From the NCBI RefSeq assembly GCF_001540865.1, contig NC_033631.1, positions 12,114,808 to 12,178,807 of the forward strand: 64,000 nt of DNA, in the 5' to 3' direction. The notes under the pieces were generated by a model that was not told the origin of the DNA, ran no database searches, and saw only the letters and a list, made by a program, of their open reading frames with translations. The first letter of the stretch is position 1. Each line of letters starts with the position of its first letter. The position numbers and the translations under genes were made by a program. The stretch comes from Ananas comosus (taxonomy: Eukaryota; Streptophyta; Magnoliopsida; Poales; Bromeliaceae). Below are positions 45,796-57,380 of the stretch, one piece after another.

Positions 45796-46895
45796 ATTAG
45801 CAGTATATTAGCAACTTTTATAGAAACTCTTTTAGGGTTGACTTAGTCTACTTGGGTCAATAAGTGGGCCGAGAATCTAAGACTCGTGGCGTTGACATAA
45901 ACATCAACAAATGTACACCAACATCAATGGGCCCCACAAGTTGCTCTAGATTACGACACGGCTATTATACACCGTACTGGCCCGCGTGGAAGCCTCACAC
46001 CAAAGAGCTGCATTTTGATTCAGGAGAAACTGCTTATGCACCAAGTGCACCTGCACCGTGGGTCGCAACTCTCTTAACCTTTAATTCTACCAAATACTTT
46101 TATTAACTCACTCCAATTTAGAAACTTAAGCCATTAAAATTGTACCAAATATATATTATTCAATATCTATTTTAATTATTATGACATGTGAAACTAATAT
46201 TTATTTCGATAAACGTACTAAAAAACCTTCCTCCTATATATTTTAATTTTTAATATATACTTATGCTCATTTGCAACTATTATATTTTTTTTCTACAGGT
46301 AAATTGCATTGTTACCCCCTGAACTTTTGGCGAAATTTTACTTTACCCCTCAAACTCCTAAAATGGACATCTAATATACTAAACTCTAAAATTTCATTCG
46401 CTTTATCCATTCCGTCAGTTTTCGGTTAACAGAGCTTGACGGAAAACTAACGGAAGGGATAATATGAATGAAATATTAGAGTTTAGAATGTTAAATATCT
46501 ATTTTAGGAGCTCGAGAGGTAAAGTGAAACTTTGTCAAAAGTTCAGACGGTAACAATGCAATTTACCCTTTTTTCTAAGGTAACGTAAAATCAATATCTG
46601 ACTTTGTGATGAGAATACTGATCAATTGCTCTAGTCGCAGTTTCCTCAAAATCTACATGAATAAATTTCCCTCTCAATGATAACAACAAGTGCAAAAACT
46701 TGTAAAAAACATCAAGGAAAAAGTAGATAAGGGCTTCTCAACCACCTCTTATCAGGAAAGAAAAATATATGGGAAACTACAATTGGGCCAAACAAAGCAC
46801 AAAATTTTTTCAAAGTTTGTATAGTGCAGAATCGTGTGATTGATTAGAACCCATTTGAAAAGTTGGTCTTGTCTTTTGAAAGTTTGTATATATAT

Positions 46896-46986
<91 letters not shown>

Positions 46987-48691
46987 GTGTGACTATAATC
47001 CAATTGAAAATTTGGACCCATTTCGTAATCATCAAACTCTATACTGCGACCAATTCTACAACAAGGATCGCGGTCATTGATTTTTTCTTTTTCTTTCCAT
47101 CAGCATCTTCGTTAACTTTTCGTTAAACCATATACAAAAAACTTCCACATAATTCACGTATACTTTATCGAACATCTACTTTAGTACATTGTGTTTTACT
47201 GAGTTTTCACTTTAATATCTTACAGTTTTAATTTTGTCACTAATTTAACGAAAAAATTAACATAAATAGTAACGAAAAGAAAAAAATAAAACCACAAGTA
47301 AAAAATTACAGGAATGATATTTGAAGAGTTTTCTATTATTTACGAATATATGAATAATATAACAAATAAAGGAAGTTTCTATTTTGGGTAGATACGGGGT
47401 ATTATACTTTTGTATGACCATTAATAGCAGTAGTAGTGTGTATAGGGGTAACGTTGGACGGTTGTAGCGCCCCCCGTACGCCGCTAAAACAGTTACTTTG
47501 TACTTATCCAAAACACCCCAAAATACAAATAATATCAAATTAACCCCCGAAAATGAGTTAATTATAATTAGGCATTATATAATTTAGAATAACCAGCAAG
47601 GAAATTAATAATTGAGAAATCCCGGGTTATTAATTATTGAACTTACCTCGTGTCTATAGAAGAAAATGGAGTGCATAACCGAAACCAAATCCGTTTTGGT
47701 GGTGAAATGCTTCATCCCAAGCATCCCCTTCAACTGCTGCAAAATTATTATCGTCGCTGTCCCTCCCATAAATCCCGTTATCGTCGAACGGGATAAAAAA
47801 TCCACCAATATCCCTAACCTTCAATTATAATAAAATAAGTAATAATTATAATTATGATTGTGAAAGGGTAAAGGATTTAATTAATAGTTGATATATATTC
47901 TGAGATTTCAAGTTTGAATCTTAGCTGATTCATATTTACAGTTAAGTTTATTTCTAAAATTATAATTGTGATTAAGTTAATTAATTACCTGTGCTAATTA
48001 AATTAAATATGTTCATGACCCACCTGAAGATCCCTAACACGGCTTGCATAACTCCGGTGAAGAACGCCGCGGTGTAGAACGTGTTGAGGTACAGCTGCGG
48101 GTCCTCCGCCGCGGGCACGTCCGCGCCGATGATCGACGCGAGGAGCAGCGACGCCGCCGCCACCGTCCCCACCGCCAGGTTCTTAGAGCTTCCGAACACC
48201 GCGTAGATCAGCGGCGGCACGAAACTCGAATCTATTACAACAATCATTTCGAATCCGTATGTATGTTATTAATTATTACTTTGTTATTGTCAAAGTTTTC
48301 TATAGGACGCGCCCTACGTGTGCAGTATCATATATATGGCGGCATTTCAATAGCGTGACTTACAGAGGCCGATGATCGGCGGGAGGTTGGCGAGGCGGGC
48401 GTAGCTGATGCCCTGGGGGATGGCGAGGCTGGCGATGGTGACGCCGGCGAGGAGGTCGTAGCGGAAATTGGAGAGGGTGTACTTGGGGCCCCATTCGAGG
48501 ATCGGGACAAAGTACTGGAGCACTCTGAAGACCCGGGCGCCGGCCGGGAGGTCGCCGAGCCCGCCGAATGGGTTGTCGGGGAAGAAGGTCTCCGTAAGAT
48601 CGGATTTCAGGGCTTTTGCGAACGGCCGCTTCGCCGACAGGTTGACCCACTGGTGGGGATGCTGGTGATGATCTCCAGTTGTTGTTCCCAT
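42508..48691 (-). CDS. SULTR3-like: Sulfate transporter-like protein, SULTR group 3
   Basis: Twelve exons with GT/AG borders: 48691..48364, 48231..48024, 47818..47647, 45267..45202, 44988..44875, 44408..44292, 44181..44055, 43900..43614, 43476..43286, 43199..43117, 42869..42793, 42669..42508; 1,932 coding bases, 643 aa. The N-terminal part has SLC26/SulP signatures: [72 protein letters not shown] and [20 protein letters not shown]. The C-terminus is a STAS domain ([20 protein letters not shown]). Similarity is strongest to SULTR3;1/3;2 (W-R-W-E-S and [10 protein letters not shown] motifs). Group 3 proteins are membrane anion transporters, several plastidial or vascular, for sulfate or phosphate; the substrate here is not known. 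Intron 3 (2.4 kb) holds a MULE-type MITE and microsatellites; intron 2 holds a SINE remnant. Confidence 0.93.
42711..42741. repeat. (TA)n microsatellite in SULTR3 intron 11
   Basis: A short TA run 40 bases upstream (minus strand) of the acceptor of the last exon, close to the polypyrimidine/branch region. Confidence 0.9.
45759..45790. repeat. (TA)n microsatellite in SULTR3 intron 3
   Basis: A clean TA run within the large third intron. Confidence 0.9.
46296..46568. mobile_element. Mutator-type MITE in SULTR3 intron 3 (273 bp)
   Basis: Inverted arms of about 120 bases: left CAGGTAAATTGCATTGTTAC, right complement GGGTAAATTGCATTGTTAC, both continuing CTGAACTTTTG and CTAAACTCTAA. It is flanked by a perfect 9-base direct repeat TTTTTTCTA (46287-46295 and 46569-46577), the Mutator target size. 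No coding capacity. Confidence 0.88.
46887..46984. repeat. Compound (TA)n(GA)n microsatellite in SULTR3 intron 3
   Basis: A TA run to about 46936, then about 24 GA units to 46984. It produces artefactual SLSLSL/IYIYIY frames. Confidence 0.95.
47873..47965 (+). mobile_element. SINE fragment in SULTR3 intron 2
   Basis: Box-B-like CAAGTTTGAATCTTAGCTG followed by ATTCATATTTACAGTTAAGT and TTATTTCTAAAATTATAA, matching the middle of the window's SINE family. The LINE-like 3' tail is missing. Confidence 0.5.
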
Positions 48692-48703
48692 GGAGGAGAG
48701 AGA

Positions 48704-48707
<4 letters not shown>

Positions 48708-48748
<41 letters not shown>
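48708..48748. repeat. (GA)n microsatellite in the SULTR3 5' UTR
   Basis: About 20 GA units ending 17 bases upstream of the SULTR3 ATG (CT repeat in mRNA orientation). Confidence 0.92.
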
Positions 48749-48751
<3 letters not shown>

Positions 48752-49655
48752 TTACGGAGAGGTGGGTGGTGTGGGGGTGTTGGGGTGGGAACGTATGGGA
48801 TATATATAGAAGGTGGAAAATTGATGGAGACCCCCTCAGATATTATACAATTTTGAAGGGTCCATCGTAACTGTTTAAGTCTTTTTTTGGTTTTTTTTTC
48901 TAAAAAAAGATTATCAAAGTTATTCAAAATTTTATCATATCTCATAACATACTTGGGACATATAAATAAATAAATAAATAAATATATATATATATATATA
49001 TTTCAAAATGGCACTTTATCAAGGGGTGGGAGGTGGACACGTGGCCGTGAGAGGGAGGGGCAAACCCCGGATTAGTAGAAGAGCGCGCGCGTTTCCCAGT
49101 ATAGGTTGAGAGAACCGGATTTGGATAAATATGGATAAAGAGGGGGAGAGAAGGATGAGAGGGGATAACGCATGACGTACGTCATAATGTACCCAATAAC
49201 GTCCCCAACGCTCACAAATGTTTCACTCGTTTTGACGGATAAGGAACCAAAATTTTCATTTCATCCACACTTTAACCGACTAAATTATGGGCCACATTCG
49301 AATAAATTTGCTTCTTTTGCCTAAATTGTCTAAAGAATCTAATTTTCCTCCTATAAATTATATATATATATTAAAAAATAAAAACGGTATCTATAGATGA
49401 ACGCAGATAATTTAAGCTGTTTGGTTCTCCAAAGTAATGACATAACTGTGAGATGTCTATCTTTGCAAAGTCTTAATTTTACAGCAAGGCGAGCAGTGGT
49501 GGCCATTTTGGGGTGTCTGAACCGAGACTCATGACTCCAGCCCATGACCATCAAACTCAAAAACTTTCCAACTTCAGGCATTTTTCCTTGAGTGAATCCC
49601 CCCAATATCTACAATCATAAATTCAATTGATCGAAGAGAGTTTTCCCTCTTGTGT
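48749..49655. other. SULTR3 upstream region, no other gene
   Basis: An (AAAT)n(TA)n patch lies at about 48961-49001, and an ACACGTGG G-box-like site near 49036 upstream of the gene. Nothing else was recognised. Confidence 0.4.
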
Positions 49656-49659
49656 AGCA

Positions 49660-49760
49660 ACTTGGGACAGTGGCTCAGGACATCTCTCTTTCAAGGAGGC
49701 AGCGGGGATTCGACTTCCCCAGGGTGTAGGGTAATTTGAAAGAAAGTTCTTATTATAGAT
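49660..49760 (+). mobile_element. tRNA-derived SINE-like fragment
   Basis: GGGACAGTGGCTCAGGACAT resembles a pol III A-box region, and GGGGATTCGACTTCCCC a B-box stem, spaced as in a tRNA. No acceptor-stem pairing exists, so it is not a tRNA gene. A different family from the SINEs at 32378 and 55921. Confidence 0.4.
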
Positions 49761-49766
49761 ATAATT

Positions 49767-50385
49767 TGTGACGCCTCACTTCGCAGAGAGTCATCCATTC
49801 TAGTATCATTTTAGTCCTGACACACTTAACTTTCTTAAGCTTTTGGACCTAAAGGGTTAGCCACCGTCTAAAATACTATAGCCGAAATGCTATAGCCGGA
49901 TTAAAAGTTTTTAATTCTATTATATCTTATATATAGGACTATCTGGGATCTCCCATTATTCCCATTTTAAGTCTCGACATCCTCAAAAAAAAAAGTCTCG
50001 ACATCCTCATCAGGCTCAGACTCACAAATACAAAATGATGTGAGATTCGTCTCGCTAGCCTTAACCGACTTTATGGAGGAGCCGCGCTCTACCCATAACA
50101 GTCATCAGCATGAGAATCTCGCTCTTCCCGCTGCATAACTTGACTCAATCGAGACTCATCTCACACTACCGGCTGATAATTGGCTCTGATACCAATTGTA
50201 ACGTCCCACTTCCCACTGAGTCACCTATCCTAATACTACTCTAGCCCTAACACGCTTAACTCTCTTAACTTATTGAAACTAATCGTCATCCAAAATAGTA
50301 TAACTGGGTTAAGAATTTTTAGCCTCATTATATCTTATATAACGACTATCTAAGGTCTCATAATAATTCTGTCCTCTTGAGATCT
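49767..50385 (-). mobile_element. TRIM element 2 (miniature LTR retrotransposon)
   Basis: Direct repeats 49767-49979 (TGTGACGCCTCACTTC...GTCTCGACA) and 50197-about 50385 (TGTAACGTCCCACTTCC...) are LTRs at about 75% identity by eye, sharing CTCTTAACTT-, ATCTTATAT- and ACTATCT-type blocks. On the minus strand TGGTATCAGAGCC (50194..50182) lies two bases after the LTR: an initiator-Met primer-binding site. The internal region is about 217 bases without a frame. It is older than TRIM 1, as its LTRs are more diverged. The right border is approximate. Confidence 0.7.
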
Positions 50386-50399
50386 TGCCTACCTCACTC

Positions 50400-50466
50400 T
50401 ACATAGCTAAATTCATATACTTAGTTAATGAATGAAGCAGGTAGCATACTACCCTTCTCTCAAAAA
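50400..50466 (+). mobile_element. SINE/LINE 3'-tail fragment
   Basis: AGCTAAATTCATATACTTAG followed by AATGAATGAAGCAGGTAGCA, TACTACCCTTCTCTC and a short A run, the shared tail in plus orientation. Confidence 0.5.
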
Positions 50467-51694
50467 GAATTCTGAATATAAAGTATACGATATAAATAGT
50501 TGTCACATTTGATCACCACTGAGAATAAAAATACCAATACATTATTGGTCCTCAAACTATGAGATTCACGACGGTTTGATCTCCAAACTTTATTAATACA
50601 TCACTGATGCTGTAATGATATGACATCTTAATTACAACTACTTAATTCACCAATCACAATATTATCACATCGCTATTACAACAGTAATGCGTTATTATCC
50701 AGTCAATTTAATTAGACAAAATAACTTGATTACAACAATCCAAAACATCACGCGCCTCATATTTTAAGAATGGAAGTTGTAATTTTGCCTCCTCCGGGAA
50801 ATATCTACTACTGTTCTTACTCTATCCCGCCTGATTATTACCCCCCATAATTAACACGTGGTTAATTATTCAAGTTCAACAAGTTCAAGAGAAATGGGTA
50901 CAGCACTAATCGTACATTAACAGTGAGACGCAGCACAAAATCAACTCCCGGTGAAGGGCGTAACTGTGTTGGGGGAATAACTTATCCGGGGTAGGGAACT
51001 ACTCAAGGCCCCAACAAAGGAGAGGATGATGATATGCACGCACAAACACATACACATATACATTGACATTTATAACAAAGAGGGAGAGAGAGAGAGAAAA
51101 GCAATAAAGGAAGAGTAGTGTCCTGTAGTAGTGTTGTTTCGCAGGTTACGTCGCCTTCATTTCAACTTTTGTGTTACAGTTGAAACAGGCATGGTCTCCT
51201 GCTACTTGCTGTTCAAGTGGAAACTGACTCCATTATGGAGTTTTATGCACATCCAAGAGTCATCCTTTGTGAATGTTGAGAAATTATTAATAAGTTAGCT
51301 TTCTGATGCGTAGGTCTTATTCGGACGTCAGTATAAGATATCCAAACAAAAATATAATAGTTAGTGAAAATTTTACAGTTTAGGACTGACTACTACCCAA
51401 AAAATAATACACGGACTAATATTTGTCCAAGCAATAATCATAAAAGCTAAACATCCCCGTATTAGACAGAAATCAACCCAAAAATCTATTAGTTTGTCTC
51501 GGACGCTTGACCGCATTAGAGACCTCCTGAACGCGTGGAAAGAACACTGCTGCTGCCCTTTCTCTTCTCGGTCTCTCTTTCCATATTGCCGCTAAACACC
51601 CCCGTTCTGTCATTTTTCTTTTGTTTTTTTTTTATGTTCTATGTTTTATATTTTTTGCCTTGCAATGGCTCTTTCTAGTTTCGAAGATTCAACC
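50467..51694. other. No gene recognised
   Basis: Only short frames; a (GA)n patch near 51085. Nothing assigned. Confidence 0.45.
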
Positions 51695-51765
51695 ACATTG
51701 CTAAATTCATTTTTCCTAATAAATGAAACGAGTGGCCTGCTATCTTTCTCTCGAGAAAAAAATCA
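51695..51765 (+). mobile_element. SINE/LINE 3'-tail fragment
   Basis: TTGCTAAATTCATTTTTCCT, then AATAAATGAAACGAGTGGCC, TGCTATCTTTCTCTC and an A-rich end, the shared tail in plus orientation. Confidence 0.45.
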
Positions 51766-54700
51766 TGAAAGCTAAATCGATAACTAGTTTTTGCGTATAT
51801 ATTTTATAACGTATTTAAAATATCATTAATAAGTCAGCTTTATATGTATGTCACCGGATAAACTACTTATTAGTAATTGGAATATGAAAAGTTAAACTTG
51901 TAGCTTGGTATATTTTGGGGCACATGAAGCACTACTCATCCATGTGAAGTACTCATCCACGGAAAGAATCTAAAGATTGACCTCTTTATTGGACTATGCA
52001 ATGGGGTCGAAGTTATGTAATTCCCTCTTCAGAATAAGACACACTACCCTCCAATATTTAAAAACTAAAGATCATGACTAGCTAGATGGCGAGTCTGAAG
52101 GATTTTTATACATGATAGCAAAATGTTATCTACCAATGTCTCATTTGAGGAAATCATTGCTTCTAGCTAAAATCTTCTTTCGACCATTGTCTTATGTCCA
52201 ACAAAGATAGAAGCTAAGAATAATCCTCCTTAGCCTAGGGATGTTGTACATATTTATATCGTTTTCTACATCTAAAAATCATATAACCTATCCAAATAAG
52301 AAAAATGCTACATGTACACTCCTTTAGAATTTACTAAAAAAGAAAAATTAATAAGACAGGTGAGTTAGTTAATACTGAATACACAACACAAAAAAGTCTA
52401 TGAGTGTAGGTTTTACACTTACAGGTAAAGTGTATGGTTAGCATTACTCTGTAAATAATGGAGCTAACACTGTCATAGATATAAATATCCAACAAGATAG
52501 ATATCCTTGTATACAAATCAAGTAGAGTTAAGAGTACATGCTAAAGGATCTTCCTAAAAATAAAAGTTAAATCAAGTATGGGGACGACAAGTGCCACATC
52601 CAATTAACCAAGCTAAATAATTCAACACAGAATAATTTGTGTCATTTATCAAGCATAAGAAGCAACAAGAATAAAACTAGTAATTAAAAAAACTAACTAA
52701 TGGTCTTAAAAGATGAAAAAGAAAAAGGCTTGGGATGTTCTTTCAACACAGCATTGGCTTCTGAAAAGTGAAATTACCCATTAACATAGCCTAACTGAAA
52801 CCAAAAAGAAAGATTTATGAACAGCTTATCATGAAGAGCATATCCCAGAAATTAATATGTAACTAATCAGAAGCCCTTTAATTTCTCTATCTTATCCCCA
52901 TCCCTTTGGGAGAATAAAAAAAAAAGAAAAGAAAGAAAAAGTAAATTCTCCCAGTTCCAAGATACTTTGAAACACATCTGGACTTCATATTGATCCTTGC
53001 GTGGCATATAACTATGTTTTTATTTAATTATGAAATAGCAGCATATTTGATAGAGACAGAAAGATAGATATAAGAGAACTAGAAAATTAAGATTGTGGCA
53101 AAAGAGATATCCACTTTTTACTCTTAACACACTTTTGGGCATTGACTTTTGAACAGGAAACTAGAAAAGCATGTCTATCATTTAGACTCTGTGAATCTCA
53201 TAGCATACTTTACCCAGGAAAAATATATTTATATAAATCTAAACAAAAAGAGAGACACTTTTCAGTGACTTTGTAAGATATCATTTGTCACTCACAAATA
53301 GCACCTCCCTCAATTAACCAAACACTTCCCACCAAACCTTCCTAAAACTCTTTGTGGGATTTGATTGTTCAATAGAGCACCCTTTCGGCTATTAGACATA
53401 CCGGAGACTAGGGTAGTTGCAGTCACATCATAAGATTTTCCTTGTGAAAGATGTGAGCAAATTCTACTGAGAAGGTTTCATGTTCAGATTTGAAAATATG
53501 GATCGAGCTAGAATGAGAAGATAACATAATAAGAATTATTAACACATGGTTATTTACCTAGTCCAAATTCCTTTCCAGCAGTTGCTGATGTCGCTGTAAT
53601 TAGAGCTATCAAAGACCTTATCAGGTTTGGTCAATCAATATCATTAGAACGCGTCTCACCGCGTCTAACGTAGACTGCAACAAAAGAATGGCTTTCATGA
53701 GGGTACGTCCTTCTGCACACGCCGATGCTCTCAAACAAAGCCAAAGTAACAATGTTATTCAATCAAGCTCAATCAATTCAGAAGCATTTATCATTGACTA
53801 CAATCCGAATTGGGACATTTCATGCTTAATACTATCACCAATGAGCCACTATTGGGCAAAGATACGATCGAAATTTTGCAAACAAAACGTCATCCTCTAT
53901 TAAATTTAGTCACAAAGAGAAAGAAAAGAAGACCATTAAGAGAAGGTTGGTGGATCAGAATCCTATTGTTTCCCGTTTCAAATATACGAAAGCAGCAATC
54001 AAGTATAGGATAAAAGGTGACCAAAACAATTACGCAAGCGAATCCGCTACACCGCCACGCCAAACATGCCAGGATTTTCTTAGGTTAGAAATCTAATCTA
54101 CCTTTACTAATTATCTCCTAGTGAAATAATCCCTTGTCAGCGTAATTTGCTCTTAACAACTGTGTCAAAACAATAAAAATTAGGATAGAGTAAAAGGACT
54201 ACCTGCAACATTAGAGTGAGGAAAATCAACTGAGTTCTAGAAATTGAGATATCATTTGAAGCCAAAGAAAGTTAGATCGAAAGGAACGCCTGCGCTGGAA
54301 CGGCATCGTTGCAATGTCGAGGATAGGCTAACGATTTGCATGCAATCTCAAGAGAGTAAGTATCAAAGGACAAGAAAGTAAGAAATCCAATGAATTAAAA
54401 AGGAGATGAAAATTGTTTACTCGAATGTTTAGTTTGTACATGGTTTAATATTTCAGAGTTGTGAAATACGCTGGAGTGGCGACTAAATGACCAAACCTGG
54501 GCCTAAAATACTTGGGGGCTGAACCTGGTTGCGACGTGGAACACTTATTGAGGATACGGTCCTCTGCAGCAAAATTACGGGTCATCGACGAAAATGCACT
54601 ATCCTGGGTTACGAGAAGTACGGAAACCGAAAAAGAACATTCTCATGCTTGATGTAGGCTGCAGAGTTTCTAGAAGTCTCAGGAAGCACCAAGCCTTGAC

Positions 54701-55070
54701 GCCTCTACCTCAAATTTAATACTAGGTATAATTCGATTCTGCAATCCCTGCACTTTTTAAGCGATTTACAGTACATGAATTTTCTTAAAATAAATTGAGA
54801 GAATGTATCAAGTCTTTCGTGTTTTTCACACCAGAAACGAAGTAGAATTTTTCCTTCGATAAATCTAATTGGAAATACCTGTTTAACTGCTCGAACTTGG
54901 CGCAACCAAAAGGTATGAAGCCCCAAGTATGCCATTAAAACACCACTCGAAAGCTGCTTAAATTACAAATAAATTTAGAAAAAGTCGGGACGCACGTAAT
55001 CTTAAGAAAACGAAGATTCACGCAAATCTATTTGTCAAAAACAAGAAAATGAAACTGATTCTCATTGTAC
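51766..55070. other. 3.3 kb without a recognised gene
   Basis: AT-rich; open frames of 60-76 codons only (for example 53688-53903 and 54705-54935 minus), none with motifs or convincing splice contexts. It could hold a non-coding transcript, but the sequence gives no positive evidence. Confidence 0.4.
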
Positions 55071-55076
55071 GAATCA

Positions 55077-55889
55077 TATATATTTTCAAAGCTTTTTTTT
55101 TTTTTGAGAAAAAGATAGCAAGCTACCTGCTTCATTCATAAAGTGGGATGAATTAAGCGTACAGGGTGGAAGCGACAATGGCCTCCGAAAATGGCAAAAG
55201 AAGAAAACAGAGATAAAGGAAAGGAAGAAAAGAAAGAAGGTGAGAATAGGAAGAGAGGGTGGGGGGTTTAGCTAGGTGAAGAGCGAGGTCGGGTCAGTAT
55301 ACTCCGGTCACGAATCATACTGTTGATGCGTACAACCGATTGGACAGCGTTTGGGGGTGTGTCTCGAAAGATGACAGAATTTCTATCTGACCAGACTGCC
55401 CATCAGGTTGCCACCAGGTGAGTTAACCCTTTGAATTTCTTCGCAGCGTTAGGGGTTTCCGATACTTTGGTCCAAAGCTCGCACGCCGCTCCCGTGGAAT
55501 CAGGAAGATCATCGAGGTCCACCATAGAGAGTAAGAGGAAGCGAACAAATATGCAGTTAGCGAAGAGATGGTCACAACTTTCTGGGAGGACCCCACATAG
55601 CACACAGAGCGGATCTACGGACATGCCTCTGGTGAGCAGCCTGTCAGTAGTGAGTAATCTCTTTCGAAGCAACGTCCAGATGAATATCTTAATTTTGGTT
55701 GGTATCTTCAAGGTCCAGATATGCTGATTCCACCGATCTCTACATCCGCCGTCTGTGATGAACTGGTAATGGGATTTAACTGAAAACAGATGGTTGGTGG
55801 TCCATCGCCATCAGAACGAATCTTGGCTGTTGCACGGGTGGCTACTTTGGTCCAAACAGATGGTCGGGTCAGTATATATTTTCAAAGCT
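55077..55889 (-). mobile_element. 5'-truncated LINE with 17-bp target duplication
   Basis: Perfect direct repeats TATATATTTTCAAAGCT at 55077-55093 and 55873-55889 enclose about 780 bases ending (minus strand) in the LINE tail and poly(A). The body encodes a remnant of the zf-RVT region that follows LINE reverse transcriptase: WTLLRKRLLTTDRLLTRG, then CVLCGVLPESCDHLFANC with the CxxC...H...C zinc pattern (55711..55540). A clear non-LTR retrotransposition product, dead on arrival. Confidence 0.88.
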
Positions 55890-55920
55890 AAGGCACTAAA
55901 ACAAGTATCTAGCTAAATAA

Positions 55921-56075
55921 CCGACCGTCCCTAGCACAAGTAGCAAAGGACTTGGTAGTATCCGAAATCCCAAATTCGAATCCTAGTTGAGTCACATTTT
56001 CAGCTAAGTTTATTTCTAAAAGAAATAAACGAAACGTACAGCATGCTACCTATCTCTCAAAAAAAAGAAAGAAAG
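55921..56075 (+). mobile_element. SINE, complete, with target duplication
   Basis: Head CCGTCCCTAGCACAAGTAGC (A-box region), B box AAATTCGAATCCTAG, body CAGCTAAGTTTATTTCTAAA, tail GAAACGTACAGCATGCTACC with CTATCTCTC and an A-rich end. Flanks AGTATCTAGCTAAATAA (55904-55920) and AGTATATCCAGCTAAATAA (56076-56094) are a near-perfect target duplication. 155 bases long. Confidence 0.82.
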
Positions 56076-56094
56076 AGTATATCCAGCTAAATAA

Positions 56095-57095
56095 GAGTTA
56101 GATAGTATCACAGTACTGCTGAAATAGATAGCAAAGAAGTTAACTCAAATGTGACACATGTATTCAGCAATTATCCTGATGATTCAAATTTCTGAAGCAA
56201 ATCCAAAAAGTCACACTGGACTCCCCTCATATTATGACAAGTGTTTGACTCGAGAAACTCAAGCTGCTACAGAACAGTATTTTAATTATTTATATCCAAT
56301 GCTTTCCCTCGCGGATAGGAAAAAATTTACTAAAACTAGCAACTTATTGGAATTCGAACTCAGAACCTTCTATGGATTCCATATGAAACAATCATTTGTC
56401 TCTATAATCTTACCCTTACTTTCACAAGCAAGATTAATCTCAAATGGAACAAATTTTAAAAATATATATATATAAAAAATCCTGTACCTTTTTCTCAAGT
56501 CACGAACATATCCACTGTAGTCAATGGCTGAATCAGCTATCACTCGGATTTCCACAAATCACTACAAAGATTTTAAATATATATATATATAGATTAAAAA
56601 GAGAGAAAAAGGAGGAGATAAACTCTGTTAGTATAATCGTTTACGGAGCGCAGCAAAAGAAGAACTCGAACTGTATCAACAAATAATATATGAAAATATA
56701 AATGTAAAACTCAAAAAAATAAAGAAAAAAAAAAAGGGGGAACCTCACAAATCACAATCGCGTTTCTCAACGACGCATCCTCTCCCTCCCCCACGGGTCT
56801 ACGACGATGGATGCTTAATTTGTATACTCCTACGTCACTACGCCCTATTTGGGCCTAATCATGGGCCTGGCCCCAAAAAGCGATTCGGCTCTTTCGGATC
56901 CTGTTATACCCGAAATTATTTCGGGCCGGATCCAAATTGTTTGGGCTCTACCGGGTACGTTCCACACTTCCACCAAATGAATACAGAAAGGAAAATAGCA
57001 AAATTATCGCATGCACCAGGTGCACCGTGCACCCCTCGCCAAAGAGCCCACAATGGAGGTCCCAAAACTCATAATTTACTTTGTTGAATGTATTA
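56095..57095. other. No gene recognised
   Basis: Includes a minus-strand SINE-like box B complement (AATTCGAACTCAGAACC near 56350) and (TA)n patches. The 105-codon plus frame has no recognisable content. Confidence 0.4.
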
Positions 57096-57099
57096 TATA

Positions 57100-57329
57100 G
57101 GTTTCGTTTGAGATTGCGGAGAGATTACGTTATGTACAGTAAAAAAGTAAAATGGAAAAAATACTCTATTTATTTTCGTACATAATATTGCGTTTCACAT
57201 ATCGCGATGAGTCGATTATGATATTTTTTTGCTGTCCCACTGTAAAATGTACAAACATATTCTTATATGCATTTATCCTAACTCCACTTTATCTAATAGC
57301 GTTAAATGGACCTCAATATCAAATAAGCC
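57100..57329. mobile_element. Tourist-like MITE, copy A (230 bp)
   Basis: Ends GGTTTCGTTTGAGATT and (complement) GGCTTATTTGATATTGAGG are inverted repeats; the interior ATATTGCGTTTCACATATCG is shared with the copy at 60020. Flanking trinucleotides ATA/TTA are imperfect. Confidence 0.65.
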
Positions 57330-57380
57330 TTAGTTGATATATAAAACATTTGCATACCAAAATTAAAAAATTATACAGGA

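Noticed and set aside
46752..47021. SLSLSL/IYIYIY open frames on both strands
   Set aside because: Artefacts of the (GA)n and (TA)n microsatellites in a SULTR3 intron; the same applies to frames at 3573, 6370 and 6973.
49660..49720. tRNA gene
   Set aside because: A- and B-box-like words are present but acceptor and anticodon stems do not pair; better seen as a SINE head.
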